NCBI GenBank assembly: GCA_023397905.1
Contig: JAEWSZ010000217.1
Coordinates: 1-38,923, forward strand
DNA length: 38,923 nucleotides
Direction: 5' to 3'
DNA from: Bacillota bacterium
Lineage (GTDB): Bacteria > Bacillota > Clostridia > Acetivibrionales > DSM-1351
A program made the position numbers and the translations under genes. Shown one piece after another: positions 8,338 to 17,115 of this stretch. How positions within the stretch are numbered: position 1 is the stretch's first letter; every line of letters begins with the position of its first letter. Under the pieces are notes generated by a model, which was not told where the DNA came from, searched no databases, and worked only from the letters and a program-made list of their open reading frames with translations.

Positions 8338-9027
8338 ATGAAAAGATCAGAGTTGAACGCAATAATACAGGACGCACTTGATTTTATGGAATCTAAAGAT
8401 ATTCCTATGCCGCCCTTTGCATACCTGAAAAAAGATGATTGGGGGAAAATAGGTCCGGAATGCAAAGAAATTGTTGATAATATGCTGGGCTGGGATATTA
8501 CGGATTTCGGCAGCGGAGATTTTAATAAGATCGGACTGCTGATTTTTACATATAGAAATGGCAATTTTTATGATAAGATAAAGTATCCGAAGCCGTATGC
8601 CGAGAAGTTGCTTCTTGTACAGGATGGGCAGGAGCTGCCGTATCATTTTCATTGGAACAAAATGGAGGATATTATCAATCGCGGCGGAGGAAATCTTCTA
8701 GTGGAACTTAGGTCTTCCGGTAAAAATGGTGAATTTACCAATGAGCCGGTAAAAGTTACGGTGGACGGCCGAGAGGTTATTGCAAAACCGGGGGAGCTGC
8801 TCAAAATTAAACCGGGCGAAAGTATAACACTTTTGCCTGGCCAATACCACCGACTGGTTGGTGAACCGGGTACAGGCAGGGTAATACTGTTTGAGGTATC
8901 TACAACTAATGATGATACCGTAGACAACCGTTTTTATTCGGCTCCTGAAAGAATTCCCACCATAGAAGAGGATATGGAGCCCACTTATCTCATTTTTAAA
9001 GATTATGCGGAATATGTAAAATTTTAA
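8338..9027 (+). CDS. D-lyxose isomerase-type cupin sugar isomerase
   Basis: 229 residues, close to the usual length of D-lyxose isomerases. The single-domain cupin carries YHFHWNKMED with H103, H105 and E110, and LLPGQYHRL with H171, which together give the expected His-His-Glu-His divalent metal site. Family knowledge: these enzymes interconvert D-lyxose and D-xylulose and often accept D-mannose/D-fructose. I chose the ATG at 8338 over an in-frame TTG at 8320 because GGAAGGAG ends eight bases before it, while the TTG would sit inside the ribosome site. It lies in an operon with the glycosidase-like gene, a dehydrogenase and an epimerase, so a rare aldose is probably being turned into a ketose. 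The true substrate could differ. Confidence 0.87.
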   Translation: MKRSELNAIIQDALDFMESKDIPMPPFAYLKKDDWGKIGPECKEIVDNMLGWDITDFGSGDFNKIGLLIFTYRNGNFYDKIKYPKPYAEKLLLVQDGQELPYHFHWNKMEDIINRGGGNLLVELRSSGKNGEFTNEPVKVTVDGREVIAKPGELLKIKPGESITLLPGQYHRLVGEPGTGRVILFEVSTTNDDTVDNRFYSAPERIPTIEEDMEPTYLIFKDYAEYVKF

Positions 9028-9080
9028 TCTAATTGTATTTTAATAAGTTTAATAAAAATAAATTGCGGGAGGATATGAAT

Positions 9081-10157
9081 GTGTCAAATTTACCAAAAAC
9101 AATGAAAGCATTAGTGGCTTATACTCCTGGGGACTACAGACTGGAAACAGCTTTTCCGGTACCTGCTGCCGGAGAAGGTGAAATGGTCATTAAGGTCGAG
9201 GCTTGCGGTATTTGTGCCGGTGATGTAAAAGCACAGCATGGTGCAGCAATGTTCTGGGGCGGAGATGGACAGCCAAGCTGGGTAAAACCTCCTTTTATTC
9301 CAGGTCATGAGTTCCTTGGAACGGTTGCTGAAATAGGGGCCAATGTTAAAGACTTTGAGGTTGGAGATAGAGTAGTTTCGGATCAGATTGTACCCTGCTG
9401 GGAATGCAAGTTCTGCAAAAGCGGTAAATACTGGATGTGCCAAAAACACGACATTTATGGATTTCAGAATAATGTAAATGGAGGTATGGCGGAGTACATT
9501 AAATTCCCAAAGGGGGCTATTGTTTATAAGGTTCCTAAAGATCTGGCAATGGAAAAGGCAGTACTGATAGAACCATTTGCTTGTTCAAAACATGCGGTTG
9601 ACAGAGGAAATATCTCAAATGAAGATGTAGTTGTATTATCAGGAGCAGGTACTCTTGGGCTGGGTATGGTCGGCGCTGTAAAGATTAAAAACCCAAAAAC
9701 ATTAGTAGTACTTGATATGAAGGATGACAGACTTGAGCATGCAAAGAAATTTGGTGCAGATGTTGTTATCAATCCCGGAAAAGAGGACGCGGCAGCGAAA
9801 ATAATGGAAATGACAGATGGCTATGGCTGTGACGTATATATCGAAGCAACCGGGCATCCGTCAAGCGTAATACAGGGCTTGAGCATGATCCGTAAATTGG
9901 GGACATTTGTTGAATTCAGTGTGTTCAGCGGGCCTACAACAGTAGATTGGAGTATCATAGGTGACCGTAAGGAACTTGATATCCATGGCGCGCACTTGAG
10001 CCCATACTGCTATAAGCCTACTATAGAATGGATCACAAGCGGAAAAATTCCTACAGATGGCGTTGTAACTCATAAATTTCCTCTTGAGAAATGGGCAGAA
10101 GCTTTTGAAATCGCAGGAAAGGGTGACACCTCACTAAAAGTTGTTTTAGTACCTTGA
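9081..10157 (+). CDS. Zinc-dependent medium-chain dehydrogenase (sorbitol/threonine dehydrogenase-like)
   Basis: 358 residues from a GTG start. GGGAGG ends eight bases before this GTG, whereas the ATG at 9075 would be only two bases from it. Catalytic zinc ligands are C42 (ACGICAGD) and H76-E77 (PGHEF). The structural zinc lobe has C106, C109, C112 and C120. The Rossmann motif is GAGTLGLGMVG. Family knowledge: such MDR enzymes oxidise secondary alcohols of polyols or sugars with NAD(P). In this operon it could interconvert a sugar and a polyol or oxidise a sugar hydroxyl next to the isomerase step. The substrate is unknown. Confidence 0.9.
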   Translation: MSNLPKTMKALVAYTPGDYRLETAFPVPAAGEGEMVIKVEACGICAGDVKAQHGAAMFWGGDGQPSWVKPPFIPGHEFLGTVAEIGANVKDFEVGDRVVSDQIVPCWECKFCKSGKYWMCQKHDIYGFQNNVNGGMAEYIKFPKGAIVYKVPKDLAMEKAVLIEPFACSKHAVDRGNISNEDVVVLSGAGTLGLGMVGAVKIKNPKTLVVLDMKDDRLEHAKKFGADVVINPGKEDAAAKIMEMTDGYGCDVYIEATGHPSSVIQGLSMIRKLGTFVEFSVFSGPTTVDWSIIGDRKELDIHGAHLSPYCYKPTIEWITSGKIPTDGVVTHKFPLEKWAEAFEIAGKGDTSLKVVLVP

Positions 10158-10194
10158 TAATAAAAATTAAACGGAATAAGGGGAGAAGACTATT

Positions 10195-11133
10195 ATGCAA
10201 AATTATGAAATTAAAAATGAAAAAATTCGATCTGCATTTGTTGAATTGAAGAAAAATCACCCTGAAAGGTTTCAAAATAGGCTAAACTTATCCTGGAGCA
10301 ACTGGGGATTTGGAATTGAAACTTTGACAGATTCTGCTGACAGACTGCATAAAGCGGATATTAAATATATAGAACTGCATGGCAATCACTACGGTGCCGA
10401 CCTTGGATATAAAATCGATGAAACGTTGAAAATTTTGAAAGAACGCGATTTACAGGTCAGCGGGATATGCGGAATGTTCTCTGTTGATAATGATATGTCC
10501 AGCAATAGTGCAATACAAAGGCAGGCGGCAATAGATTATATTAAAAGAGAAATAGAATTTACGGCAGCTGTCGGTGGAAAGTATATTCTAGTTGTACCAG
10601 GTGCAGTTGGAAGGCCCGATGCCTATGACAATACGGAGTTTGAAAGAAGCGTGGAAACGTTAAGATTAGTAGCGGATTTATTTGCTGAAAGCAATATTAA
10701 AGCAGCCATTGAGCCAATACGTGCTGCTGAGGTAAGTCTGGTCCGTACTATTTCAGAGGCAAAAAACTATATAAAAGCAGTTAATCACCCCGGAGTAAGG
10801 CATATAAATGGCGATGTTTATCATATGCAGTCAGAGGAAAGCCACATAGGCGAAGCAATCCTGTCTGCAGGGGATTATCTTGTTAACCTCCATATGGCCG
10901 ACAGTAATCGATGTGCATTGGGTGAAGGGTCTCTCGATCTTGACACTGTTATAATGGCGTTATATTTAATAGGGCATAACACGGAAGGCAGATTTGTCAC
11001 CCCTGAGCCGCTTGGACCTGGCGCAGGCCCATACCCGGCAATGTATGGAAAACCGGATAAGGACAGCCTTGACAATCTTGTTTTTAAAACGGTGTCATAT
11101 TTTAGAGAACGTGAAAATGCACTGCTGCTATAA
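10195..11133 (+). CDS. Sugar (phosphate) isomerase/epimerase, AP-endonuclease-2-like TIM barrel
   Basis: 312 residues. The barrel has the four metal ligands expected of ketose 3-epimerase and IolE/IolI-type proteins: E173 (AAIEPIRA), D207 (INGDVYHM), H233 (VNLHMADSN) and E271 (TPEPLG). The N-terminus contains LSWSNWGFG and IKYIELHGNHYG, typical first strands of this superfamily. GGGGAGAAG precedes the ATG. It is the last gene of locus A. Following an aldose isomerase, an epimerase acting on the resulting ketose would be a sensible next step, for example 3-epimerisation, but this is inference. Confidence 0.85.
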   Translation: MQNYEIKNEKIRSAFVELKKNHPERFQNRLNLSWSNWGFGIETLTDSADRLHKADIKYIELHGNHYGADLGYKIDETLKILKERDLQVSGICGMFSVDNDMSSNSAIQRQAAIDYIKREIEFTAAVGGKYILVVPGAVGRPDAYDNTEFERSVETLRLVADLFAESNIKAAIEPIRAAEVSLVRTISEAKNYIKAVNHPGVRHINGDVYHMQSEESHIGEAILSAGDYLVNLHMADSNRCALGEGSLDLDTVIMALYLIGHNTEGRFVTPEPLGPGAGPYPAMYGKPDKDSLDNLVFKTVSYFRERENALLL

Positions 11134-11234
11134 GCCCATCCATATTAAAAATATGCTTGCATATGTCTTATAAGGCATAAATCAAGAGCTGTACCTGAAA
11201 ATAGGGTATGGCATTTTTTTTCTATCGCTTGATC

Positions 11235-11250
11235 TTCCGGTGAGCCGGAA
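11235..11250 (+). repeat. Small GC-rich hairpin downstream of locus A
   Basis: TTCCGG-TGAG-CCGGAA, a 6-bp stem with a tetraloop. There is no U-tract after it, so it is not a standard terminator by itself. It lies in the 240-base gap between the epimerase and rex, upstream of a second weak hairpin at 11282-11305. Confidence 0.4.
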
Positions 11251-11263
11251 TGCGTTATATATT

Positions 11264-11283
11264 TGTTAATAATATGTTAATAA
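11264..11283. promoter_or_regulatory. Directly repeated Rex half-site-like sequence
   Basis: TGTTAATAA occurs twice, at 11264-11272 and 11275-11283, with an 11-base period. Each copy contains the TGTTAA half-site of the Rex operator. The canonical operator is an inverted pair (TTGTTAA-N4-TTAACAA), which is not present, so this is only a weak candidate for rex autoregulation. Confidence 0.3.
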
Positions 11284-11310
11284 CCGGAAGTTTCGACAGC
11301 CGGTTTTTAT
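11282..11310 (+). terminator. Weak terminator candidate for locus A
   Basis: AACCGG and CCGGTT form a 6-bp stem with a 12-base loop, followed by TTTAT. The short stem and broken U-tract make termination uncertain. It lies immediately upstream of the rex promoter. Confidence 0.35.
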
Positions 11311-11339
11311 TGACAATAAAATCACAAGGATGATATAAT
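11310..11339 (+). promoter_or_regulatory. rex promoter (sigma-A type)
   Basis: A consensus TTGACA at 11310-11315 and a consensus TATAAT at 11334-11339 are separated by 18 bases. Transcription should begin near 11346, giving a leader of about 28 bases before the rex start. It is the best promoter match in the window. Confidence 0.8.
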
Positions 11340-11373
11340 ACCAACACAAATAGAATTAGAGGTGAAAATTCCA

Positions 11374-12012
11374 ATGGCTTCAAAGAAAATTTCTATGGCT
11401 GTAATAAAAAGGCTTCCGAGGTATCATAGATATCTTCACGACTTATTAGGGCTTGGAGTAAAAAGAGTATCATCGAAAGAACTGAGTACTCGCATGGGAA
11501 TTACTGCTTCTCAAATACGTCAGGATCTGAATTGCTTCGGCGGCTTTGGCCAGCAGGGCTATGGCTATAATGTGGAGTCCCTTTACAATGAGATTGGAAA
11601 TATACTTGGCATAAATAAAACATTCAATTGTATTATACTTGGCGCAGGAAATATGGGACAGGCTTTGTCCAATTATGGAAATTTTGAAAAAAGAGGGTTC
11701 AGCATAATCGGTATTTTTGATATAAGTCCGGAGGTTATAGGCAAGAAAATCAAAGATGTCGAAGTGATGAATCTCAATGACATTGATGAATTCATAAAGC
11801 ACAACAAGGTGGACATTGCCATACTTTGCGTTCCATACAGAGAAACCGCGGCATTGGCGGACAGGATGGCAAAGCTGGGAGTGAAGGGCTTGTGGAATTT
11901 CTCGCCAATGGATCTGAAAATGCCTTATGACGTGATAATCGAAAATGTACATCTCAGCGACAGCCTGATGGTTCTGGGCTATAAGCTGAATGACAAATTT
12001 GAAAGAGAGTAG
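11374..12012 (+). CDS. rex: Redox-sensing transcriptional repressor Rex
   Basis: 212 residues, the usual Rex length. The N-terminal winged helix has the Rex signature ISMAVIKRLPRYHRYL followed by SSKELSTRMGITASQIRQDL and CFGGFGQQGYGYNV. The C-terminal Rossmann domain binds NADH through GAGNMGQAL, with IGIFDISPEVIG following. The C-terminal helix that domain-swaps in the dimer is present. Start at 11374 is preceded by AGAGGTG with nine bases spacing; the GTG at 11362 would be inside that site. Family knowledge: Rex represses fermentative and reoxidation genes and is released by a high NADH/NAD ratio. It has its own promoter and terminator and is not part of the sugar loci. Confidence 0.96.
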   Translation: MASKKISMAVIKRLPRYHRYLHDLLGLGVKRVSSKELSTRMGITASQIRQDLNCFGGFGQQGYGYNVESLYNEIGNILGINKTFNCIILGAGNMGQALSNYGNFEKRGFSIIGIFDISPEVIGKKIKDVEVMNLNDIDEFIKHNKVDIAILCVPYRETAALADRMAKLGVKGLWNFSPMDLKMPYDVIIENVHLSDSLMVLGYKLNDKFERE

Positions 12013-12023
12013 TGATTCGAAAT

Positions 12024-12060
12024 AAAGTGGCACAGTACGGTATAAGTTCTGTGCCACTTT
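12024..12060. terminator. Bidirectional terminator between rex and the response-regulator gene
   Basis: AAAGTGGCACAG and CTGTGCCACTTT pair perfectly over 12 bp around a 13-base loop. The plus side is followed by ATTTTTATT, and the minus side reads into a T-containing tract as well. It serves rex and probably the convergent gene ending at 12098. Confidence 0.9.
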
Positions 12061-12097
12061 ATTTTTATTGCTTTTAGTTCAATTTCCGGGGCGGATA

Positions 12098-13624
12098 TTA
12101 CAATCCTCTGAAATCCGAAGGGGTAATGGCAGTCACGCTTTTAAATACCTTGCTGAAATAGTGATGGTCGGAAAAGCCTGTTAACTCTGCGATTTCCTTC
12201 AACTTCATATCCGGATATTTTTTCATGATTGCCTGAGCTTCCTGAATTCTGAGCTTTGTCATATACTCGTTGAAAGACAGTCCCGTATGAGCACGGAATA
12301 GCCTGCTTAAGAATGATTGGGAGAATTTAAAATGGCTGCATATACTTTGCAATGATATATAGGAGGACAGATTCTGGTGCAGATATCTGTCCACATCCAT
12401 AAACAGCAGATCGGAGTCTATTTTTCTGACTGTGCCCGGATTTGAATCCAACAGCTCTTTTAAGAGTTCGCAAAAAGAGCCGCAGAAGCTTTTTAAATCA
12501 GCAGCCAGAACCAGGGTCTCGGATATGATTCCCTGAATATCGCAGTCCATAGGCGCACTTTTATTGAAAAATCTTTTAAAGAATTTCACCAACTGCCAGA
12601 CAAGATCTTCTGCCATATGCTGCGGCAGCTCGGAATTCTGGCAATCCTGGAAAAGCTTTTCCATTTCAACCGTAATGGATTTAAAATTTCCGCTTTCCGA
12701 ATAGAAAGACAGTCTTTTCATTAAAGCTCCGTCCAACTCCAACAGGTTTTTTGGATATTGCTTCATAGTCTGCTCTGTAGAAAGCAGCTGGCTTTTTGCT
12801 ATTACCAGGTGCTGGCTTATGCAGGCAACGGACTTGTAAAATGCCGCAGGCAGCCTGTCCACAGAAAGGCAATACGGGTGGAATGCAATGGTAATGAATC
12901 CGCCTGCACTTTTAAAGGACTCCAGTATACGGCCTGCTATTTCTTCAATTTTTATTGCAGGTATGGTGCTAAAGCCTATAACCAGATGTTTTTCATTTTC
13001 ATCATGGCCGTTGAGAAACCAATAAAGGGTGCCGGCCGGTTCCAGGAGTTGTTTTACAAGCAACTCAATGGCCGGAAACAACTCATTGGAGCCGGGGTAT
13101 GTTTTGGGATTCAACCTGTCTGGAAGAGCTCCGTAGCGTATGGTCGAGATATAAAAATTATTGCCTGACAGAAAAGCATCCGGTTTGGATTCGGCGGGAT
13201 TCCTGCTTATCAGACGCTGGAGATATTCGGCACTCTCGGATTTACGGCGGGCTTCAAGCTTTGCACATATTTTTTCAAAAACCTCTTTAAGCTGATCCGG
13301 TTCAACTGGCTTTAGAAGATAATCAACCACATTATTGCGCAGCGCTTCCCGGGAATATTCAAATTCCATATAAGCACTTACCACAATGGAATAAATTCGG
13401 GAGTAATCCGAGTTTAGTCTTTTTACAAGTTCCACTCCGTTTATAATGGGCATTTTCATATCGGTGATAACAATGTCAGGCATAAACTCGGGTATATGAG
13501 ACAGAGCATCTTCTCCGTTACAGGCTTTGTACACTATGCAAAGATCAGAACGCATTTCTTTTAACATCCGTTCCATATTGCGAAGTGACAGCATTTCATC
13601 ATCCACCAGCATCACTCTATACAT
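12098..13624 (-). CDS. Response regulator with C-terminal AraC-type DNA-binding domain (YesN type)
   Basis: 508 residues. The receiver domain at residues 1-120 has acidic D8-D9, the phospho-acceptor D55 (VITDMKMP) and the LLKPVEP lysine. A long middle region of about 280 residues has no motif I recognise. The last 100 residues form two helix-turn-helix units, with FSQSFLSRLFRAHTGLSFNE and then KLKEIAELTGFSDHHYFSKV. Its start overlaps the kinase stop by 8 bases, so the two proteins are translated together. As in other YesM/YesN pairs beside CUT1 importers, it probably activates the importer operon starting at 15659 in response to the same sugar. Confidence 0.93.
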   Translation of the reverse strand: MYRVMLVDDEMLSLRNMERMLKEMRSDLCIVYKACNGEDALSHIPEFMPDIVITDMKMPIINGVELVKRLNSDYSRIYSIVVSAYMEFEYSREALRNNVVDYLLKPVEPDQLKEVFEKICAKLEARRKSESAEYLQRLISRNPAESKPDAFLSGNNFYISTIRYGALPDRLNPKTYPGSNELFPAIELLVKQLLEPAGTLYWFLNGHDENEKHLVIGFSTIPAIKIEEIAGRILESFKSAGGFITIAFHPYCLSVDRLPAAFYKSVACISQHLVIAKSQLLSTEQTMKQYPKNLLELDGALMKRLSFYSESGNFKSITVEMEKLFQDCQNSELPQHMAEDLVWQLVKFFKRFFNKSAPMDCDIQGIISETLVLAADLKSFCGSFCELLKELLDSNPGTVRKIDSDLLFMDVDRYLHQNLSSYISLQSICSHFKFSQSFLSRLFRAHTGLSFNEYMTKLRIQEAQAIMKKYPDMKLKEIAELTGFSDHHYFSKVFKSVTAITPSDFRGL

Positions 13625-15458
13625 TTTTCTGCCTCCCGTCTTTATTCAATATACCGCTTAGGGTCACACAAGCTCCGGCTTCAGGCCGGTTTGAAAGTTC
13701 AAATTCGAATTCGCCCTTAAAAAAGTACTTAAGCCTGGCCATGGTATTTATTAAACCCATTCCTCCGATGGAAATTTCCGCAGGAGGATTTTCATCTCCC
13801 ATATTCAGCAGATAAAGAGTTATACGGTCCATCAGATTTTTCAGTAATTCGGGCTCAAAACCCGAGCCGTTGTCCAATATGCGGATAAACCAGCGGTCTT
13901 CATGTACACTGCCCAATATTTCTATTTCCTTGGTATATGATGTATTATTGAAGCCATGACTCAGAGAATTTTCAACAAGGGGCTGGATTACCAGTTTGGG
14001 TACAAGGATGTCATAAAGCTCCTCCGATATGTTGATGTTGTATACAAGGCCCGCTTCATAACGCCTTTGCATCAGCATGAGATAATCACTGGCATGTTCA
14101 ATCTCGTCACGTAATGTAACTCTTGAACTTGCCTTTGAATTGGAATATCTCAAATTTCTGGCCATACGCCGGCATATGTCGGATATGTCCGGCACACCCT
14201 TTTCATCGCCTATATTTACCAGCACATTCAGCATATTGAACAGAAAGTGCGGATTTATCTGTGCCTGAAGTACGCTGAAACGTGCTTCAACCTGGAGCGC
14301 ACGGTAATTCACTTCGGTTTTAATAGCTTTATCAAGGCGCTCTCTCATGGCTTGAAATGAATTTCCCAGAGCTTCGATCTCATTGAGCTGGCTGTCCGCA
14401 ATTGCTCCAAGGTTTATAACATCAGGCAGATTTGAGATGTTGGTCTGTTCAATGGCGCGTCTGAGCTTTTTTAAAGGCTTTACCAGTCTCAGAGAGAAAA
14501 AGTAGGAAATAATAAGCGTTATGATTATCAATATTATACCGCTTACTATGATTACAACCTTTATGAAGCTGAAGGAGCGGTTTATATATGACCTGTCCGC
14601 CACGCAAACAAGGGTGAGACCGGTGTAGGACGAACGGGTATAGTATACTATCTCCGAATGCTTTGTAAGCTTATTATAGCCGCTGACAATTGCCGATGCT
14701 CCGTTATCGGTCAAATTGGCATAGTAGTTTATGAGCCTGGAGTCCGTAATACTGTTGTTGTAAAATAATTCATTGTCAGAACCGATAAGGAAAACATTTA
14801 ACTGCGGGTCTCCAAAGTTGCAAATATCCTCCAGAACATGCGCTTCCTGCTGTATCTCCACATAGCCCAGTTCATTATAAGGTGTGCTTATCAGGCGTAC
14901 CAGAGAGAAAACCCGTTCATTGCCTTCGGTCCAGTCATTTTTGTGCAGCGCAAGTAAAATTTTACTGCCACGCGCAAGTCTGACTTTTTCCAGCCATTTC
15001 ACATCACTTACATGGCGGCTTGCATTGGCATCCAGATCCCTTGAGCGGTCATTGGATATGAACAGTCCGTCATCGGTGAATATTTTGACCTTCTGTATGG
15101 TACCACTGAAAATTGACCGGTTCAGTGTGAATTTATTTATAAGGTAAAGCAAATGATTATTAATATAATTCACATTGGCCTCGGAAGACATTTGCCGCCA
15201 ATCCTCGAGGGATTTTAAAACATCGGGATCGGACATTACATCAATAGAGGTACTGTCCATTTCACGGACGGCGCTGTCCAGCTTATCTGAATGGAGCTGC
15301 ACCAGTTGGTAAAGATTTTGTTTTGAATTATTTATAAAAAGCCATTTGTTGTATAAATAGAAAGTAACCAGAACCATAGATACTATTATTACTGTAAATA
15401 TTGAGTATGTGAAAAAAAGCTTAAACTGGTAACTACCTCTTTGAAGGAATTTATACAT
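13617..15458 (-). CDS. Membrane sensor histidine kinase (YesM type)
   Basis: 613 residues. A first membrane segment at about residues 12-35 and a second at about 295-320 enclose an extracellular Cache-like sensor region. A HAMP-like linker follows (RLVKPLKKLRRAIE). The phosphotransfer helix carries H404 in AQINPHFLFNML, the signature of the His_kinase family of LytS/YesM type. The ATPase domain has QPLVENSLSHGFN, LDNGSGFE and GGMGLINT. AGGAGG precedes the ATG. Family knowledge: these kinases sense extracellular sugars, sometimes through the cognate binding lipoprotein, and phosphorylate YesN-type regulators. It is transcribed divergently from the importer. Confidence 0.94.
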   Translation of the reverse strand: MYKFLQRGSYQFKLFFTYSIFTVIIVSMVLVTFYLYNKWLFINNSKQNLYQLVQLHSDKLDSAVREMDSTSIDVMSDPDVLKSLEDWRQMSSEANVNYINNHLLYLINKFTLNRSIFSGTIQKVKIFTDDGLFISNDRSRDLDANASRHVSDVKWLEKVRLARGSKILLALHKNDWTEGNERVFSLVRLISTPYNELGYVEIQQEAHVLEDICNFGDPQLNVFLIGSDNELFYNNSITDSRLINYYANLTDNGASAIVSGYNKLTKHSEIVYYTRSSYTGLTLVCVADRSYINRSFSFIKVVIIVSGIILIIITLIISYFFSLRLVKPLKKLRRAIEQTNISNLPDVINLGAIADSQLNEIEALGNSFQAMRERLDKAIKTEVNYRALQVEARFSVLQAQINPHFLFNMLNVLVNIGDEKGVPDISDICRRMARNLRYSNSKASSRVTLRDEIEHASDYLMLMQRRYEAGLVYNINISEELYDILVPKLVIQPLVENSLSHGFNNTSYTKEIEILGSVHEDRWFIRILDNGSGFEPELLKNLMDRITLYLLNMGDENPPAEISIGGMGLINTMARLKYFFKGEFEFELSNRPEAGACVTLSGILNKDGRQKNV

Positions 15459-15658
15459 TTAAAGCCTCCTGTTGACACACATAACTACTTTACATAAAGA
15501 TTTTAGCACAGTAATATTGAAAGTTCAATTTGCAACAATACCGGTACTGAAAAGTACAACAACCCAGACTGTTTTATCTATTTAAAATGCGATGATGTTA
15601 AATTATCATATAAACAAAGAGATAATGCAAGCCAAAAATAAGAAGGAGGAAAGATTTT
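15459..15658. other. Divergent regulatory region of locus B
   Basis: 200 bases between the kinase gene and the importer operon. It holds the kinase promoter candidate at 15500-15528, the inverted repeat ATTGAA-AG-TTCAAT at 15516-15529, and GTAC repeats around 15553-15567. For the importer only a weak pair, TTTAAA-17-TATCAT, was seen. This is expected for a promoter that needs an AraC-type activator, whose sites are degenerate direct repeats that cannot be called by eye. Confidence 0.5.
15500..15528 (-). promoter_or_regulatory. Candidate promoter of the kinase/response-regulator operon
   Basis: On the minus strand TTGAAC (15528-15523) and TAAAAT (15505-15500) are 17 bases apart. The inverted repeat ATTGAA-AG-TTCAAT at 15516-15529 overlaps the -35 element and could be a control site. 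Confidence 0.45.
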
Positions 15659-16990
15659 ATGTCACTTAAGTGGAAACGAGTAATGCCTGTTGTTTTATCC
15701 GCTGCAATAATAGGTTCATTGGTTGGTTGCGGTAACCAGGATCAGCAATCCCAATCATCCGGCAGCGCTTCACAAAGCGGTGCCGCTCAAACCGGTACTG
15801 TTAAAAAGGCTACCATATCCATTATGCCTAATGCATCCTGGTGGCTGGAGCCTATGGAAAAGGTAGCTGCAGAGGTTGAGGCAAAGACCGGTGTTGCGGT
15901 GGATGTTCAAAAAGTGCCGGATGGGGCGGAAGGACAAAAAATATTAAAAACCAAGCTGGCGGCAAACGAATTGCCGGATTTGGTATGCTGGGCAGGAGGA
16001 AGCTTCCTGACACAGCTTAATCCAAGCAGCAGCCTTATGCCTATTACGGATTTGCCCGTAGCTTCCAGGTTGTCAGATGAGGTCAAAGGTTCAATGACAT
16101 ATCAGGATACGCTTTACGGTGTGCCGCTTTGCTCCAACGGATGGGGCTTTGAGGGAATACTGTACAGCAAGAAATTGTTTTCCGAACTTAATTTACAAAT
16201 TCCAACAACATATAAGGAACTGATGGATGTCAGCAAAAAAATAAAAGATGCCGGTAAAGTTCCGATTTGGATGTCTTTTAAAGACACATGGACCACAACC
16301 CAGGTACCGGAAGACTATTGGGCATGGATAGCCAAGAAGAATCCTGACTTTACAAAGGATATTGCGGCGAATAAGTTAAAGCTGGTAGATGTTCCGGAAT
16401 ATATAGAGGGATTGGCCTTCAATAATGAAATAATAAAGAATAAACTGTGCAATGAGGATTACAGCACCGCAACCTATGATGCAGGCCTCAAGGCTCTGGT
16501 AGACGGTACGGCCGGAATGTATCCCCAAGGGGCATGGGCCTTCGGAAATCTGGAAGCAAACTATCCCGATCAGATGGATAATATAGGTTTCTTTGCGCAG
16601 CCAATCGACGGCAATAATGTTATTGCAGTATCCCCACCTATAGGCATATTTATTTCGAAAAACACAAAAAATCTCGATGCCGTCAGCAGATGGCTTGACA
16701 GCTACGCTACAGACGGACAGAAAGTATATTATGCAAGTTCCACAGGGCTTCCGATGTTCAAGGATATCACTCCGAATCTGAACGGTGCCTATAAGGAAAT
16801 AGTGGAAAATTACTTTAATAAAGGCAACTGGGCTTATAACGAACAGGTGGGTATACCCATAATGTTCCCGGATTGGGAACCAATATTGCAGAGCGTTGCC
16901 GCAGGCGAAACAAGTCCTAAGGATGCAGCGGCACAACTTGACAAAGGGCTGGCCAGCGCAAGCAAAATGATCGGATGGCCAGGCTGGTAA
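15659..16990 (+). CDS. CUT1 sugar ABC transporter, substrate-binding lipoprotein (locus B)
   Basis: 443 residues. The signal peptide ends in GSLVGC with lipid-modified Cys24, followed by a Gln/Ser/Gly-rich linker. The mature part fits family 1 solute-binding proteins, with PDLVCWAGGSFLTQLNPSSS, YGVPLCSNGWGFEGILYSKK and GMYPQGAWAFGNLEAN. AGAAGGAGG precedes the ATG. It is the first gene of locus B and lies divergent from the two-component genes that probably control it. With a GH127 arabinofuranosidase at the end of the operon, the ligand may be an L-arabinose-containing oligosaccharide; this is inference. Confidence 0.93.
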   Translation: MSLKWKRVMPVVLSAAIIGSLVGCGNQDQQSQSSGSASQSGAAQTGTVKKATISIMPNASWWLEPMEKVAAEVEAKTGVAVDVQKVPDGAEGQKILKTKLAANELPDLVCWAGGSFLTQLNPSSSLMPITDLPVASRLSDEVKGSMTYQDTLYGVPLCSNGWGFEGILYSKKLFSELNLQIPTTYKELMDVSKKIKDAGKVPIWMSFKDTWTTTQVPEDYWAWIAKKNPDFTKDIAANKLKLVDVPEYIEGLAFNNEIIKNKLCNEDYSTATYDAGLKALVDGTAGMYPQGAWAFGNLEANYPDQMDNIGFFAQPIDGNNVIAVSPPIGIFISKNTKNLDAVSRWLDSYATDGQKVYYASSTGLPMFKDITPNLNGAYKEIVENYFNKGNWAYNEQVGIPIMFPDWEPILQSVAAGETSPKDAAAQLDKGLASASKMIGWPGW

Positions 16991-17004
16991 ACTGCAGCAG
17001 GATT

Positions 17005-17022
17005 TTTCCCGGGCAAGGGAAA
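17005..17022 (+). promoter_or_regulatory. Intercistronic hairpin between binding protein and first permease (locus B)
   Basis: TTTCCC and GGGAAA form a 6-bp stem with a 6-base loop, 15 bases after the binding-protein stop. There is no U-tract. A second small stem, GGAG with CTCC, follows near 17043-17054. It occupies the same position as the hairpins at 4318 and 34649 and probably limits permease expression or stabilises the upstream mRNA. Confidence 0.4.
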
Positions 17023-17115
17023 CAGATATGTGTATTGGCCTTGGAGGATAACTCCGGGGTCAATGCATATATAATGCAAAACAAAAATAAATTCTGATTT
17101 GAGGAGCGGATTACA

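Noticed and set aside
11470..12057. 195-codon open frame antisense to rex
   Set aside because: It lies opposite a clearly conserved rex gene, includes the terminator, and has no ribosome site or recognisable domain.
16376..16936. 186-codon open frame antisense to the locus B binding-protein gene
   Set aside because: Cysteine- and isoleucine-rich translation without domain features, opposite a well-supported lipoprotein gene.
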